Source: Bacteroidota bacterium (GTDB lineage Bacteria > Bacteroidota > Bacteroidia > B-17B0 > Aurantibacillaceae). Taken from it: DNA of 64,000 nt. This document shows positions 22,984 to 31,306 of this stretch, in pieces. The position numbers and the translations under genes are program-made. The notes under the pieces are model-generated. The model was given only the letters and a program-made list of their open reading frames with translations, was not told where the DNA came from and made no database searches. Where the stretch lies: positions 1 to 64,000 of the forward strand of contig JAUXTT010000014.1 of the NCBI GenBank assembly GCA_030684395.1, in the 5' to 3' direction. The first letter of the stretch is position 1, and each line of letters opens with the position of its first letter.

Positions 22984-25683
22984 TTATTGAACTACAAAGC
23001 TCTTAACTCCATAAAGCTTTTCACCTGTGAGTTTTGCATGATAAAGTCCAGGGTTTAATTTAAGTTCGAAGTTCTCTATTTCTTCTGAATTGAAATTTGA
23101 TTGATGCACCACTTTTCCGCAAACATCAATGATCTCAACTTTAATTGGAGTTTTTGATTTATAAGATTTAGGCACTTTTATTTTAAAACTACCGGAATTA
23201 GGTGAAGGGAAAAGTTCAAATTTCGTTACATCTGTTTTATTACTTTTTACTGAAATAAATTCACTTAAATCGGCAGCCCAAATTCCTCTGCCAAAAGTAC
23301 TAATGTATACCTTGTTCAAAGTTTGATTAAATTCAATATCACTAATAATTACGTTTGGTAAGCCATTGCTTGTTAAGTTCCACGTAGTTGTATTAGCAGG
23401 TAAAACATAAACTCCTATATCCGTTGCTAGCATCAGATCATTGGTTCCGGGTATTTGCTTAATACAGTTTGTTGGAATATTCGGCAAATTATAAGAAATG
23501 TTTTGCCATGTAGTTCCTGAATTAATTGTCTTAAAAACCTTAAGCCCGCTTGTAAATCCAGCCATTGTAACATAAAAAGTTGCAGGGTCCGTTTCACTGA
23601 TTTCAACACTTGTATAATAAAGCGAATCGGGTAAACCTAAAGTTACATCATTCCAGGTGGTTCCTCCATTTGAAGTATGGTATAAAGACCCCGGTGTATC
23701 ATATTCATAGCGAACTCTTTTTGCAGCCACAACAACATCAGGGTTCGTATTGGCAACAGCTAAGGCGGAAATTTCAGTTTCATAAAAGGAATTAGGGTCA
23801 GGAGGAAATGCAGATATAGAACTCCAGTTAAAGCCATTATCTGTTGACTTAGAAACGTTTGCGTAGCCAGCATACAATACTCCCGGCGAATTATAATCAG
23901 CAATAATTGGAGTTGTCCACTCCCCGGTTCCTGAGCCTGAAACATCAGGATTTATTCCAAAAAATGAAAAGCCTCCATCTGTTGATACTCCAAAATTTCC
24001 ATATTGTGATCCGGCAAGAACATAATTATTATCTGCAGGATCCAAATAATTATCCATTCCATCTCCACCATAAAGTGTTTTCCACGCTGCCCCGTCATAA
24101 AAAAATGTTGCATTGTCCTGTGCACCTGCAACAACAGTTTCTGTGGCATTCTTTGAACTGGAAATTCTATAAAATGAAGTAGTTTGCATTCCATTACTCA
24201 AATTAGCCCAAACTGTTGGCCACGGTGTTCCATTTTGCGCATCTGTCCATGTGATGGAAGATACACTTGATGTTCTATTAATGCCTCCGTCGCTGCAAAC
24301 AAAAACATTTCCTGTACCGGGTTGTTGAGCTATTTGATGAATATCGGCATGAATGGTTGGACCATAAGATGTTGTCCAATGACTAACCGGCTCAAAATTC
24401 TGGCATCCATCAACGGACATCCACATATTTACTCCACCTGCATAAATTTTATCTCTGTTAGTTGCGTCCACTAAAAATCCAAGATCGTAATTTCCTTGTC
24501 CGCCCGTGCCAAAACCTTCATTATATTCTAAAATATTTAGCGCAGGAGTTATATAATTCCAGTTTACTCCCGCATCAATGGTTTTATAAATACCCTGTAA
24601 CCCTCCGTTTAAGTCAACAGTTAAAGCATACAGGTAATTTGGATCAGATGGTGCAATAGCCAGTTTTACACGCTGAACCACTCCGGTTCCAGGAATTCCG
24701 GTATTTAACAACGACCATGTAGCACCAAAATCAATTGATTTATATATAGCAGCAAAACCATCCTGTGAATTGTTTATCCAACCTGTAGCGGCGTAGAGCA
24801 TATTAGGATTAATGGGATCCTGAACCATATCCCAAAAAAGTGAGTCCATTGTTTTTGTCCAATTGGTTCCTCCGTCATTTGATGTGAACATACCGTTTAC
24901 ACCACAGGCAACCAGTTTGGAGCTATTCTGCTGATTCACAATAATTTTACGAATCAGAGATTCATCTCCTTGAGTCAGTTGAAATGCAAGTCCCGTAGGT
25001 TGCCAATTCGTACCACCATCTGTTGTTTTATAAACGCCAAGACCATAATGCGTATTTCTTTTTCTTCCATTTAAATGCAAACCAACACCAACGTATTCAA
25101 AATCACAAAGAGAAATATACATGGTTGCAGTATTGTTTGGGTCAATGGCTATATCACTTACTCTTGTAACAGGAAGGTTATCTGTTAAGGGTGTCCAGTT
25201 CAATCCATTATTGGATGTTTTCCAAACACCACCCTGCCCTACTCCAATGTAATAAGTGGAAGTATTTCCCGGATCAAAAGCAATGCAATTCATTCTTCCA
25301 ATCCCGTTTTCCATGTAGCCGGTTAAATTATTTGGAACCGAATTCGGACCAAAAGGATACCAACCTACAGCAAAAACTTTATTACCTGATTGATTGGGTT
25401 TATTTTTATTATTCTTCAGTATCTCGGTCAACATTACTTTCGAATCTACCGGATTACCTGAAGCATTGGTATGCATTTGCATCTCATTTTCCCATCGTTT
25501 AAAATATTTCCAGCCCTTCTCTTTTTTCAGGTCATGAGTATTTTTCCAGTCATTAAACTGCCTTTGCATTTCCTTGAACTCAATTGGCTTTTTTGTTGGA
25601 GAAGGCTTAATGAATTTTTGACTAAACACACTTAAATGTGTAGTTGCTACAATAAGAAATAAAATTACAATTTTGATTTTCAT
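22984..25683 (-). CDS. secreted BNR/sortilin-like beta-propeller protein with T9SS sorting domain
   Basis: 899 aa. Signal peptide (KIVILFLIVATTHLSVFSQ). More than ten Asp-box/BNR-type repeats (VWKTSNNGLNWTPL, VYKTTDGGTNWQPTG, MFTSNDGGTNWTK, IYKSIDFGATW, VFKTINSGTTWQNI) fold as beta-propellers of the VPS10/sortilin/photosystem-II-stability-factor type. T9SS tail at the end (FELFPSPNSGSFKI, LNPGLYHAKLTGEKLYGVKSFVVQ). The family includes glycosidases, but I see no catalytic signature, so a binding or structural role is as likely. Single gene. Confidence 0.85.
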   Translation of the reverse strand: MKIKIVILFLIVATTHLSVFSQKFIKPSPTKKPIEFKEMQRQFNDWKNTHDLKKEKGWKYFKRWENEMQMHTNASGNPVDSKVMLTEILKNNKNKPNQSGNKVFAVGWYPFGPNSVPNNLTGYMENGIGRMNCIAFDPGNTSTYYIGVGQGGVWKTSNNGLNWTPLTDNLPVTRVSDIAIDPNNTATMYISLCDFEYVGVGLHLNGRKRNTHYGLGVYKTTDGGTNWQPTGLAFQLTQGDESLIRKIIVNQQNSSKLVACGVNGMFTSNDGGTNWTKTMDSLFWDMVQDPINPNMLYAATGWINNSQDGFAAIYKSIDFGATWSLLNTGIPGTGVVQRVKLAIAPSDPNYLYALTVDLNGGLQGIYKTIDAGVNWNYITPALNILEYNEGFGTGGQGNYDLGFLVDATNRDKIYAGGVNMWMSVDGCQNFEPVSHWTTSYGPTIHADIHQIAQQPGTGNVFVCSDGGINRTSSVSSITWTDAQNGTPWPTVWANLSNGMQTTSFYRISSSKNATETVVAGAQDNATFFYDGAAWKTLYGGDGMDNYLDPADNNYVLAGSQYGNFGVSTDGGFSFFGINPDVSGSGTGEWTTPIIADYNSPGVLYAGYANVSKSTDNGFNWSSISAFPPDPNSFYETEISALAVANTNPDVVVAAKRVRYEYDTPGSLYHTSNGGTTWNDVTLGLPDSLYYTSVEISETDPATFYVTMAGFTSGLKVFKTINSGTTWQNISYNLPNIPTNCIKQIPGTNDLMLATDIGVYVLPANTTTWNLTSNGLPNVIISDIEFNQTLNKVYISTFGRGIWAADLSEFISVKSNKTDVTKFELFPSPNSGSFKIKVPKSYKSKTPIKVEIIDVCGKVVHQSNFNSEEIENFELKLNPGLYHAKLTGEKLYGVKSFVVQ

Positions 25684-25731
25684 AAGTACTTGGAAATTGG
25701 ACGACTAAATGTACGAAATTAATAGTTAAAA

Positions 25732-26424
25732 CTAGTTGTTCAACCATTTATTCAGGAAATCTCTATCATCAGAAATCTTCCCCACCACTCTATACTTCGA
25801 CTTTCCAAGCACCGATGATTTCCCCAATATTTCTTTTATAACCTTAAATGGAAACCAACCGCTTGCATGAATAAAATAATTTCCTTCATTTGAAATAGAA
25901 ACAAAACCGGTATGATTATCCAAACCAATTACGTAAAGGCCATTTCCTTTCTTTTTAATCTTCTTCTCAAAGTCAGCTAAAGACATGGATGAAAAATGGT
26001 AAATGTATTTTTTACCCGTTAAAGAATTGATCATTTCTTCCGAAGCACATTGAGCCATTTTAACACGATTAATTGGAACTCCTATGTCTCTGAGGGTTGT
26101 AGTAACAAAATATCCACACGCTATTTTCCCTTCATTGGGATTCTCGGTTGTACCATTAAAATCCCATTTGGTCCCGTACCAGTATTTAAAGATTCGTTTA
26201 TCCATATTACTCACAAAACTCTGTTGAATCTCAAAAAACGTGGCTTGTTTCTTTTTAAGTCTTTCCTTTATGATTTTTATTGTGTCTAATTCTCTGGGGT
26301 AAACTGAATAGTCAATTACCTTTTCAGTTTGTACCATTGCAGCGTTACGGATAGCAAAATACCAAATGCCCCAAACTACCAATGCAAGCATCAATACCAA
26401 TATGAACCACTTCTTTTTAAACAT
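25732..26424 (-). CDS. membrane-anchored NlpC/P60-like cysteine peptidase (putative)
   Basis: 230 aa with an N-terminal anchor (about 5-25). A papain-like arrangement is visible: C103 in GKIACGYFVTTTLRDIGV, H171 in GLDNHTGFVSIS, H186 in YFIHASG. This matches NlpC/P60-type amidases, which cut cell-wall peptides, but the sequence is divergent and the assignment rests on motif spacing. An intrinsic-terminator-like hairpin lies only a few bases before its start codon, which is odd for an open reading frame of this operon. Confidence 0.55.
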   Translation of the reverse strand: MFKKKWFILVLMLALVVWGIWYFAIRNAAMVQTEKVIDYSVYPRELDTIKIIKERLKKKQATFFEIQQSFVSNMDKRIFKYWYGTKWDFNGTTENPNEGKIACGYFVTTTLRDIGVPINRVKMAQCASEEMINSLTGKKYIYHFSSMSLADFEKKIKKKGNGLYVIGLDNHTGFVSISNEGNYFIHASGWFPFKVIKEILGKSSVLGKSKYRVVGKISDDRDFLNKWLNN

Positions 26425-26428
26425 GATG

Positions 26429-26464
26429 AAAAAAGCCTGATTTCCGAAGACTCTCAGGAATCAG
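26429..26464 (-). terminator. terminator hairpin just upstream of the NlpC/P60-like start codon
   Basis: On the minus strand CTGATTCC pairs with GGAAATCAG (one bulged base), 11-nt loop, followed by GCTTTTTT. It terminates the three-repeat gene upstream, but its T-run ends about 4 nt before the next ATG (26424). Confidence 0.65.
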
Positions 26465-26492
26465 TCCATTAAATAACGTTGACGCTTGTATT

Positions 26493-27035
26493 TTATTTCA
26501 CAGGAACTTCAGGAAGGTTTATTTCCATTGAATTCCATTTTCCATCGCTCCAATAATATTGAATAGATTTACCTTGTGATGTATCGTAAACAACATAATA
26601 AGCACTCTCATATTTTACATCATAGTAAGGCCTGATCATAATATCACCTTTTGCTCCCGGAAGCGGTGAAGCAGGTAAGTTAATTTCCATTTGGGACCAT
26701 TTACCATCACCCCAGTAGTATTGCATGCTTTTACCCGTTTTGGTATCCCAGCAAATATAATAAGCCGATTCATATTTTTGATCGTAATATACTTCAAACA
26801 TAATATTACCTGTAGCTCCGGGTAAGGGTGAAGCGGGTATATTTATTTCCATTTGATTCCATTTTCCATCGCCCCAATAATACTGCATGCTTTTACCCGT
26901 TTTTACATCCCAGGCAAGATAGTACGCACCTTTATATTTATTATCGAAATAAGAAACCATTCGGATGTTATTTTGAGCTTTAAAAGCAGTACTAAAACAA
27001 ACGAAAAACAAGATGAGGAGAAGGCTTTTTTTCAT
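26493..27035 (-). CDS. secreted protein made of three tandem ~52-residue repeats
   Basis: 180 aa: signal peptide (SLLLILFFVCFSTAFKAQ) followed by three nearly identical repeats, each of the form YYDxKYxxAYYxxWDTKTGKSMQYYWGDGKWxQMEINxPASPLPGAxG. The repeats are rich in Tyr/Trp and probably form small beta-sheet modules, perhaps carbohydrate- or surface-binding. No known family recognised. DNA identity between the repeats is high, so copy number may vary among strains. Confidence 0.7.
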   Translation of the reverse strand: MKKSLLLILFFVCFSTAFKAQNNIRMVSYFDNKYKGAYYLAWDVKTGKSMQYYWGDGKWNQMEINIPASPLPGATGNIMFEVYYDQKYESAYYICWDTKTGKSMQYYWGDGKWSQMEINLPASPLPGAKGDIMIRPYYDVKYESAYYVVYDTSQGKSIQYYWSDGKWNSMEINLPEVPVK

Positions 27036-27222
27036 AATTACATAATTTATTGTTGTGTAACGAAGATACTGATTTAAATAGCTAAAGTCAAAATTTTAGT
27101 TAACTGTAGAACTCTCATAAAAATTTCCGACCGATAAAACCCGAAAAATAACCGTTCAATCAACATACATTCCCTCTGGAAATATAATGTCTGCGATACC
27201 TGTTAAATCTGGAAAGTATTGT

Positions 27223-27230
27223 TATTTTTG
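27223..27230 (+). promoter_or_regulatory. -7 box upstream of the DPP7-type peptidase
   Basis: TATTTTTG matches TAnnTTTG, 36 nt before the ATG at 27267. The -33 region has only a weak TG at 27201-27202. Confidence 0.4.
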
Positions 27231-27266
27231 CGTTCCAAAATATTGATTTAATTAAGATTACAAACT

Positions 27267-29411
27267 ATGAAGAAAATCGCTTTAGTTATTTTGATCCTGT
27301 TATCTGTTGTGAAAGTAAAAGCAGATGAAGGAATGTGGTTAGTTACCTTGCTAGGGCAAGAACAGTACAATAAAATGGTTGCCGGAGGTTTAAAACTTAC
27401 CAAAGAGCAATTGTATGATATTAACAACAAGTGTTTAACCAATACAATTGTTCACTTCGGTGGATTTTGTACAGGCGAAGTAGTTTCCGATAAAGGCTTG
27501 GTTTTTACTAATCACCATTGTGGGTATAACAACATAGCTTCCCTGAGTACAGTTGAGCACAACTACCTGAAAGATGGTTTTTGGGCAAAATCTTTTAAGG
27601 AAGAGATTCCGGCTCCGGGGTTGTGGGTTAACTTTTTGGTAAAAGTTGAAGATGTTACTAAAGAGGTTATGGAAGGAACAAAACCAAATTCTCCAACCTA
27701 TTTTAAAGACAGAAACGAAGCGTTTAAGGTGATTGCAAAAAAGTACAGTGAAAATGGCAAATACAAAACGGTTGTGAAAGACATGTTTAAAGGAAATCAA
27801 TATATAGTGTTTGTTTACGAGCAATACAACGACGTTCGTTTTGTTGGAACTCCTACCGAAAGCATTGGAAAATTTGGCGGAGATACCGACAATTGGATGT
27901 GGCCACGTCACACCGGTGATTTCTCTGTATTCAGAATATATGCTAGTAAAGAAAATAAACCTGCAACTTTCTCAACTGAGAATGTTCCTTTCAGTCCTAA
28001 AAATCATTTGAAAGTAAGTATAAAAGGAGTAAAAGAAGGTGATTATACCATGATCCTTGGTTACCCGGGAAGAACAAACCGTTACGAAACTTCTTATGGT
28101 GTTCAATTAGCTCAGGATGTTGTGAATCCTGCGGTGGTTAAGTTAAGAGAACAACGTTTGGCTTATATGCTTAAGGAAATGCAAAAAGATCCTGCAACTA
28201 AAATCAAACTTGCCGGGCAGTATGCAAATATTGCAAACTATTGGAAATATTTTATTGGTCAAACCGAACAATTAAAAAATTTGAAGGTTTACGAGGAGAA
28301 AATGGAAAAAGAAACGGAATTTAAAACCTGGGCGAAAGATAAAACAGAGTATAATAAATTGTTTGACGAATTCAGTACACTTTATAACGACTACAAGCCT
28401 TATGCATTGCAAGGGACATACCTTAGTGAGGGAATCATGGGTTCTTCGGTTGCTAAATTTTCCCTTAACCTTCTTGAACTGGAAACATTACTTGCGGTTG
28501 AAAAACAGGATGCCGATAAAATAAAAGCTGCTAAAGAAGAGATTAAAGCTGATTGGAAAGCTTTTATGAATGGTACCGATATAAATGCTGATAAAAACAT
28601 CATGGCTTTTGTTACACAAGCATATTTTAAAGATATTCCTGCTGATCAGCATCCAAAAGACTTCTTCGGAAAAGTAGTTAAGAACCCAACTGAAGCAGCA
28701 TCTTATACAAAATATGTAGGGAAAATGTTTGAAAAAACAAGTTTATTAGATGAGAAAAAATTCAACGACTTCATTGATAAATTAACGAAAGAATCATTGG
28801 CAAAAGAGCCTGTATTTGTGCATACAAAAGCGTTTTACGATAATTTTAACAACAACTTTTCTGCTAAAATCAATGCATTCAACGAAAAGAATTATTTATT
28901 GGGAATGAGTTACATCAAAGGAATGACGCAAATGAACCCTGCAAGTGTAGCTTATCCTGATGCAAATGGTACTATGCGTATCACTAACGGAAATGTAAAA
29001 ACCTACCAGCCTAAAGACGGAATCATTTACAATTACTACTGTACTTTAGGTGGACAAGTAAACAAATACAAAAAAGGTGATTATGAATTTGATCTTCCTA
29101 CAAATTTGATTGAAAAAGCAAAGGCTAAGGATTTTGGTCAGTACATTGACAAAACGGCTAATGATGTAGTAATGGCATTTATTTGCACAACTGATATTAC
29201 AGGTGGTAACTCAGGCTCACCTGTGTTGGACGCTGACGGTAATTTGATTGGTTTGGCTTATGATGGCAACTGGGAAGCCATGAGTGGTGATATTAAATTT
29301 GATACCCGGTTCAAAAGAACGATCTGTTTAGATGTTCGTTACTTACTATGGTGTATGGATAAATTAGGTGGCGCTACCAATTTGGTTAACGAATTACAGT
29401 TGGTGAAATAA
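27267..29411 (+). CDS. S46 family dipeptidyl-peptidase, DPP7 type
   Basis: 714 aa, full length. Signal peptide (KKIALVILILLSVVKVKA). Catalytic signatures of S46: FTNHHCGY (His, about residue 83-84) near the N-terminus and TGGNSGSPV (Ser649) near the C-terminus, in a chymotrypsin-like double barrel with a helical insert. Eighteen residues after the Ser, the specificity position reads Gly667 (AYDGNWEAMSGD). DPP7 enzymes (hydrophobic P1) have Gly there, whereas DPP11 enzymes (acidic P1) have Arg, so DPP7-like specificity is expected. It releases N-terminal dipeptides from oligopeptides in the periplasm. Monocistronic, with a strong terminator. Confidence 0.9.
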   Translation: MKKIALVILILLSVVKVKADEGMWLVTLLGQEQYNKMVAGGLKLTKEQLYDINNKCLTNTIVHFGGFCTGEVVSDKGLVFTNHHCGYNNIASLSTVEHNYLKDGFWAKSFKEEIPAPGLWVNFLVKVEDVTKEVMEGTKPNSPTYFKDRNEAFKVIAKKYSENGKYKTVVKDMFKGNQYIVFVYEQYNDVRFVGTPTESIGKFGGDTDNWMWPRHTGDFSVFRIYASKENKPATFSTENVPFSPKNHLKVSIKGVKEGDYTMILGYPGRTNRYETSYGVQLAQDVVNPAVVKLREQRLAYMLKEMQKDPATKIKLAGQYANIANYWKYFIGQTEQLKNLKVYEEKMEKETEFKTWAKDKTEYNKLFDEFSTLYNDYKPYALQGTYLSEGIMGSSVAKFSLNLLELETLLAVEKQDADKIKAAKEEIKADWKAFMNGTDINADKNIMAFVTQAYFKDIPADQHPKDFFGKVVKNPTEAASYTKYVGKMFEKTSLLDEKKFNDFIDKLTKESLAKEPVFVHTKAFYDNFNNNFSAKINAFNEKNYLLGMSYIKGMTQMNPASVAYPDANGTMRITNGNVKTYQPKDGIIYNYYCTLGGQVNKYKKGDYEFDLPTNLIEKAKAKDFGQYIDKTANDVVMAFICTTDITGGNSGSPVLDADGNLIGLAYDGNWEAMSGDIKFDTRFKRTICLDVRYLLWCMDKLGGATNLVNELQLVK

Positions 29412-29430
29412 TCTCCCAACGGGATTATTT

Positions 29431-29466
29431 AAAAAGGCTGCTTTCAAATAGGAAGCAGCCTTTTTA
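29431..29466 (+). terminator. strong intrinsic terminator after the DPP7-type gene
   Basis: AAAAAGGCTGCTTTC pairs with GAAGCAGCCTTTTT around a short loop. The symmetry (A-run before, T-run after) makes it bidirectional, which also suits the convergent AAA ATPase gene. Confidence 0.85.
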
Positions 29467-29522
29467 TTTGTGAAAATTATTTAGATAACCTACCGTTATC
29501 ATTTACTAATACGGCCTTTCCA

Positions 29523-30941
29523 TTATACACTTTCAAATAAAACATCCATTTTCAAATCACTTTGAACATTTAATGAATATGTATTTTCCGTTAAGCCGTA
29601 GGTTGTAATCATTGTAAGGAATAGTGCCTTTTTTGTACGGGTTTCTGTTCCAAAGCTCGTTATCTTATTCCTTAATTCAGTATCATATTTTTTATCAATT
29701 GTGAAAGTTCCTGTAGAAAATTTCATTTCACAAAGGTTGATGACTCCATCCCTGCGATCAATGACAAGATCAATTTGCGCTCCGTCTTTTGATTGAGTGC
29801 TTTTCCAGGCAGATTCTTCCGTGCCAACACCACTTATTCCTAATGCTTTTTTTATTTGTTCCGTATGGGCAAGACATACCTGTTCATACGCATACCCACT
29901 CCAGGCTTTTTGCTTCGGATTATCAACCATTTTTTTCCAATGGTTTTTATCGAATTTCTTTTGTCCTTTTATGAATTTTGTATGAAACAAAGAAAAAAAG
30001 TCGCTCAATTGGTAAAGACTGTTCCTTTCCAGCTTTCCAAATGGTGTGTACCTACGGATAAAGCCGCTTTCCTCCAGTTCTTGCAATAAGTGAGTAAAAC
30101 TACCTCCTGTAGGTAATTTTGTTTCAATACTTATTTCCTCTCTTGTTAATCCTTTTCCCTTTTTTGCCAATGCCGCCACAACAGTTTCGTGCCGTTCAGC
30201 TTTTGCAAACAGAGACTTAAATAGATTATTAAACTCACCTACAAGAAACCCGTTTGGCTGGAAACAAAGTTGATCTATGTTTTGTGTAGCGCTGAGTCCT
30301 TTTTTTATTTCATTCCAATAAAAGGGGATGCCTCCTAAAACCATATACAACTGTATCACCTGGTATTTATCCAAAGCAATTTTTTTACTAATTAGAAACT
30401 CTTCGCATTCCCTCAAAGTAAATGGCTCTATAATCAATTTCTGAGTGATCCGGTTGTGTAAGCCGCCTCTGTTATTTATAAGTGAGTTAATCATCCATGA
30501 AGCCGCTGACCCGCAAACGATTAACAGTATATCATTCCTTGATGAAGCCCAACTGTTCCAGAAATGTTCTAAAGCCTGTATAAATCTTGAACGGGCAGTA
30601 TCGAACCAAGGCAACTCATCAATAAAAATGACTTTTTTCTTTTGTTTTGATTTTTCAGCGACCTGACTAATTTGCCAAAAAGCCTCCATCCAGCTATTTG
30701 CATTAGTTTCAATTTCATTTGGATATTGCTTTCGCATTGCCATATTAAAATTTGCAAGCTGATCTTTAAATGTTGCCTGAGCTACTCCGGTAAGCTGAAA
30801 TGTAAATTTCTCTTTAAACAAACTTTTTATAAGGAATGTTTTACCAACTCTGCGTCTTCCATATACGATCACAAATTCAGAGCTGGAAGAATTTAATCTT
30901 TGATTCAGTAGTGCAATTTCATTTTGCCTGCCAACTATCAT
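29523..30941 (-). CDS. AAA ATPase of the DUF234 (archaeal-type / SWACOS) family
   Basis: 472 aa, cytoplasmic. Walker A GRRRVGKT (28-35), Walker B KKVIFIDELPWFD (about 103-115), sensor-like LLIVCGSAASWM. A winged-helix segment (KGKGLTREEISIETKLPTGGSFTHLLQELEESGFIRR) lies in the middle, and a C-terminal DUF234 domain with a nuclease-fold-like core (DGAQIDLVIDRRDGVINLCEMKF) follows. The D...E.K pattern in that core resembles PD-(D/E)XK nucleases. The physiological role is unknown; the family often sits alone in accessory regions. Its promoter region holds a striking 3 x 52 bp dyad repeat. Confidence 0.85.
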   Translation of the reverse strand: MIVGRQNEIALLNQRLNSSSSEFVIVYGRRRVGKTFLIKSLFKEKFTFQLTGVAQATFKDQLANFNMAMRKQYPNEIETNANSWMEAFWQISQVAEKSKQKKKVIFIDELPWFDTARSRFIQALEHFWNSWASSRNDILLIVCGSAASWMINSLINNRGGLHNRITQKLIIEPFTLRECEEFLISKKIALDKYQVIQLYMVLGGIPFYWNEIKKGLSATQNIDQLCFQPNGFLVGEFNNLFKSLFAKAERHETVVAALAKKGKGLTREEISIETKLPTGGSFTHLLQELEESGFIRRYTPFGKLERNSLYQLSDFFSLFHTKFIKGQKKFDKNHWKKMVDNPKQKAWSGYAYEQVCLAHTEQIKKALGISGVGTEESAWKSTQSKDGAQIDLVIDRRDGVINLCEMKFSTGTFTIDKKYDTELRNKITSFGTETRTKKALFLTMITTYGLTENTYSLNVQSDLKMDVLFESV

Positions 30942-30952
30942 AGTTATTATAT

Positions 30953-31096
30953 TTAGCCGTAAATGTACAAAAAAATATAGATATGGCTAAATATGATTAT
31001 TATAGTTAGCCGTAAGTATTAAATAAAACACAGATATGGCTAAGTATAATTTTATAATTAGCCGTAAGTATTAAAATTAATATAGTTATGGCTAAT
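30953..31096 (-). repeat. three tandem 52-53 bp dyad repeats upstream of the AAA ATPase gene
   Basis: TTAGCC begins at 30953, 31006 and 31058 (periods 53 and 52). Each unit is TTAGCCGTAA, about 20 nt of A/T, then TATGGCTAA, so every unit is itself an inverted repeat TTAGCC...GGCTAA. The period equals five helical turns, so all copies face one side of the DNA. The array starts 12 nt from the AAA ATPase start. It looks like a multi-site operator or iteron-type binding array. Confidence 0.75.
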
Positions 31097-31285
31097 TATA
31101 AATTACTATTACAACTAATTTAGGTCGCTGTTAAACAAATTATAAAAGGCGAGTAAAATAAATCATGTATCAAAGCACACCTCCCAACCGCGCAAAACAA
31201 GCTCACAAACAAAAACTTCCAAATAGAAATCTTCATTTATTGAGATATTTTAACAGCTAAACTATTATATCTAAGATATTGGCTG

Positions 31286-31293
31286 TATTTTTG
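31286..31293 (+). promoter_or_regulatory. -7 box upstream of the OstA-like gene
   Basis: TATTTTTG matches TAnnTTTG and ends only 13 nt before the GTG start. The transcript would therefore have a very short leader. Confidence 0.4.
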
Positions 31294-31306
31294 TCCATCA
31301 GCAGCT

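Larger units (their letters stand above)
30942..31306. other. 365-nt divergent intergenic region
   Basis: Between the divergent AAA ATPase and OstA-like genes. It contains the three dyad repeats on the ATPase side and a -7 box on the OstA side. The stretch 31100-31280 has no feature I recognise. Confidence 0.6.

Noticed and set aside
27435-27911. 158-aa minus-strand open frame
   Set aside because: Antisense to the DPP7-type peptidase, no motif.
30953-31096. CRISPR array
   Set aside because: Three units with near-identical interiors, no unique spacers and no cas genes; better explained as a dyad-repeat operator.
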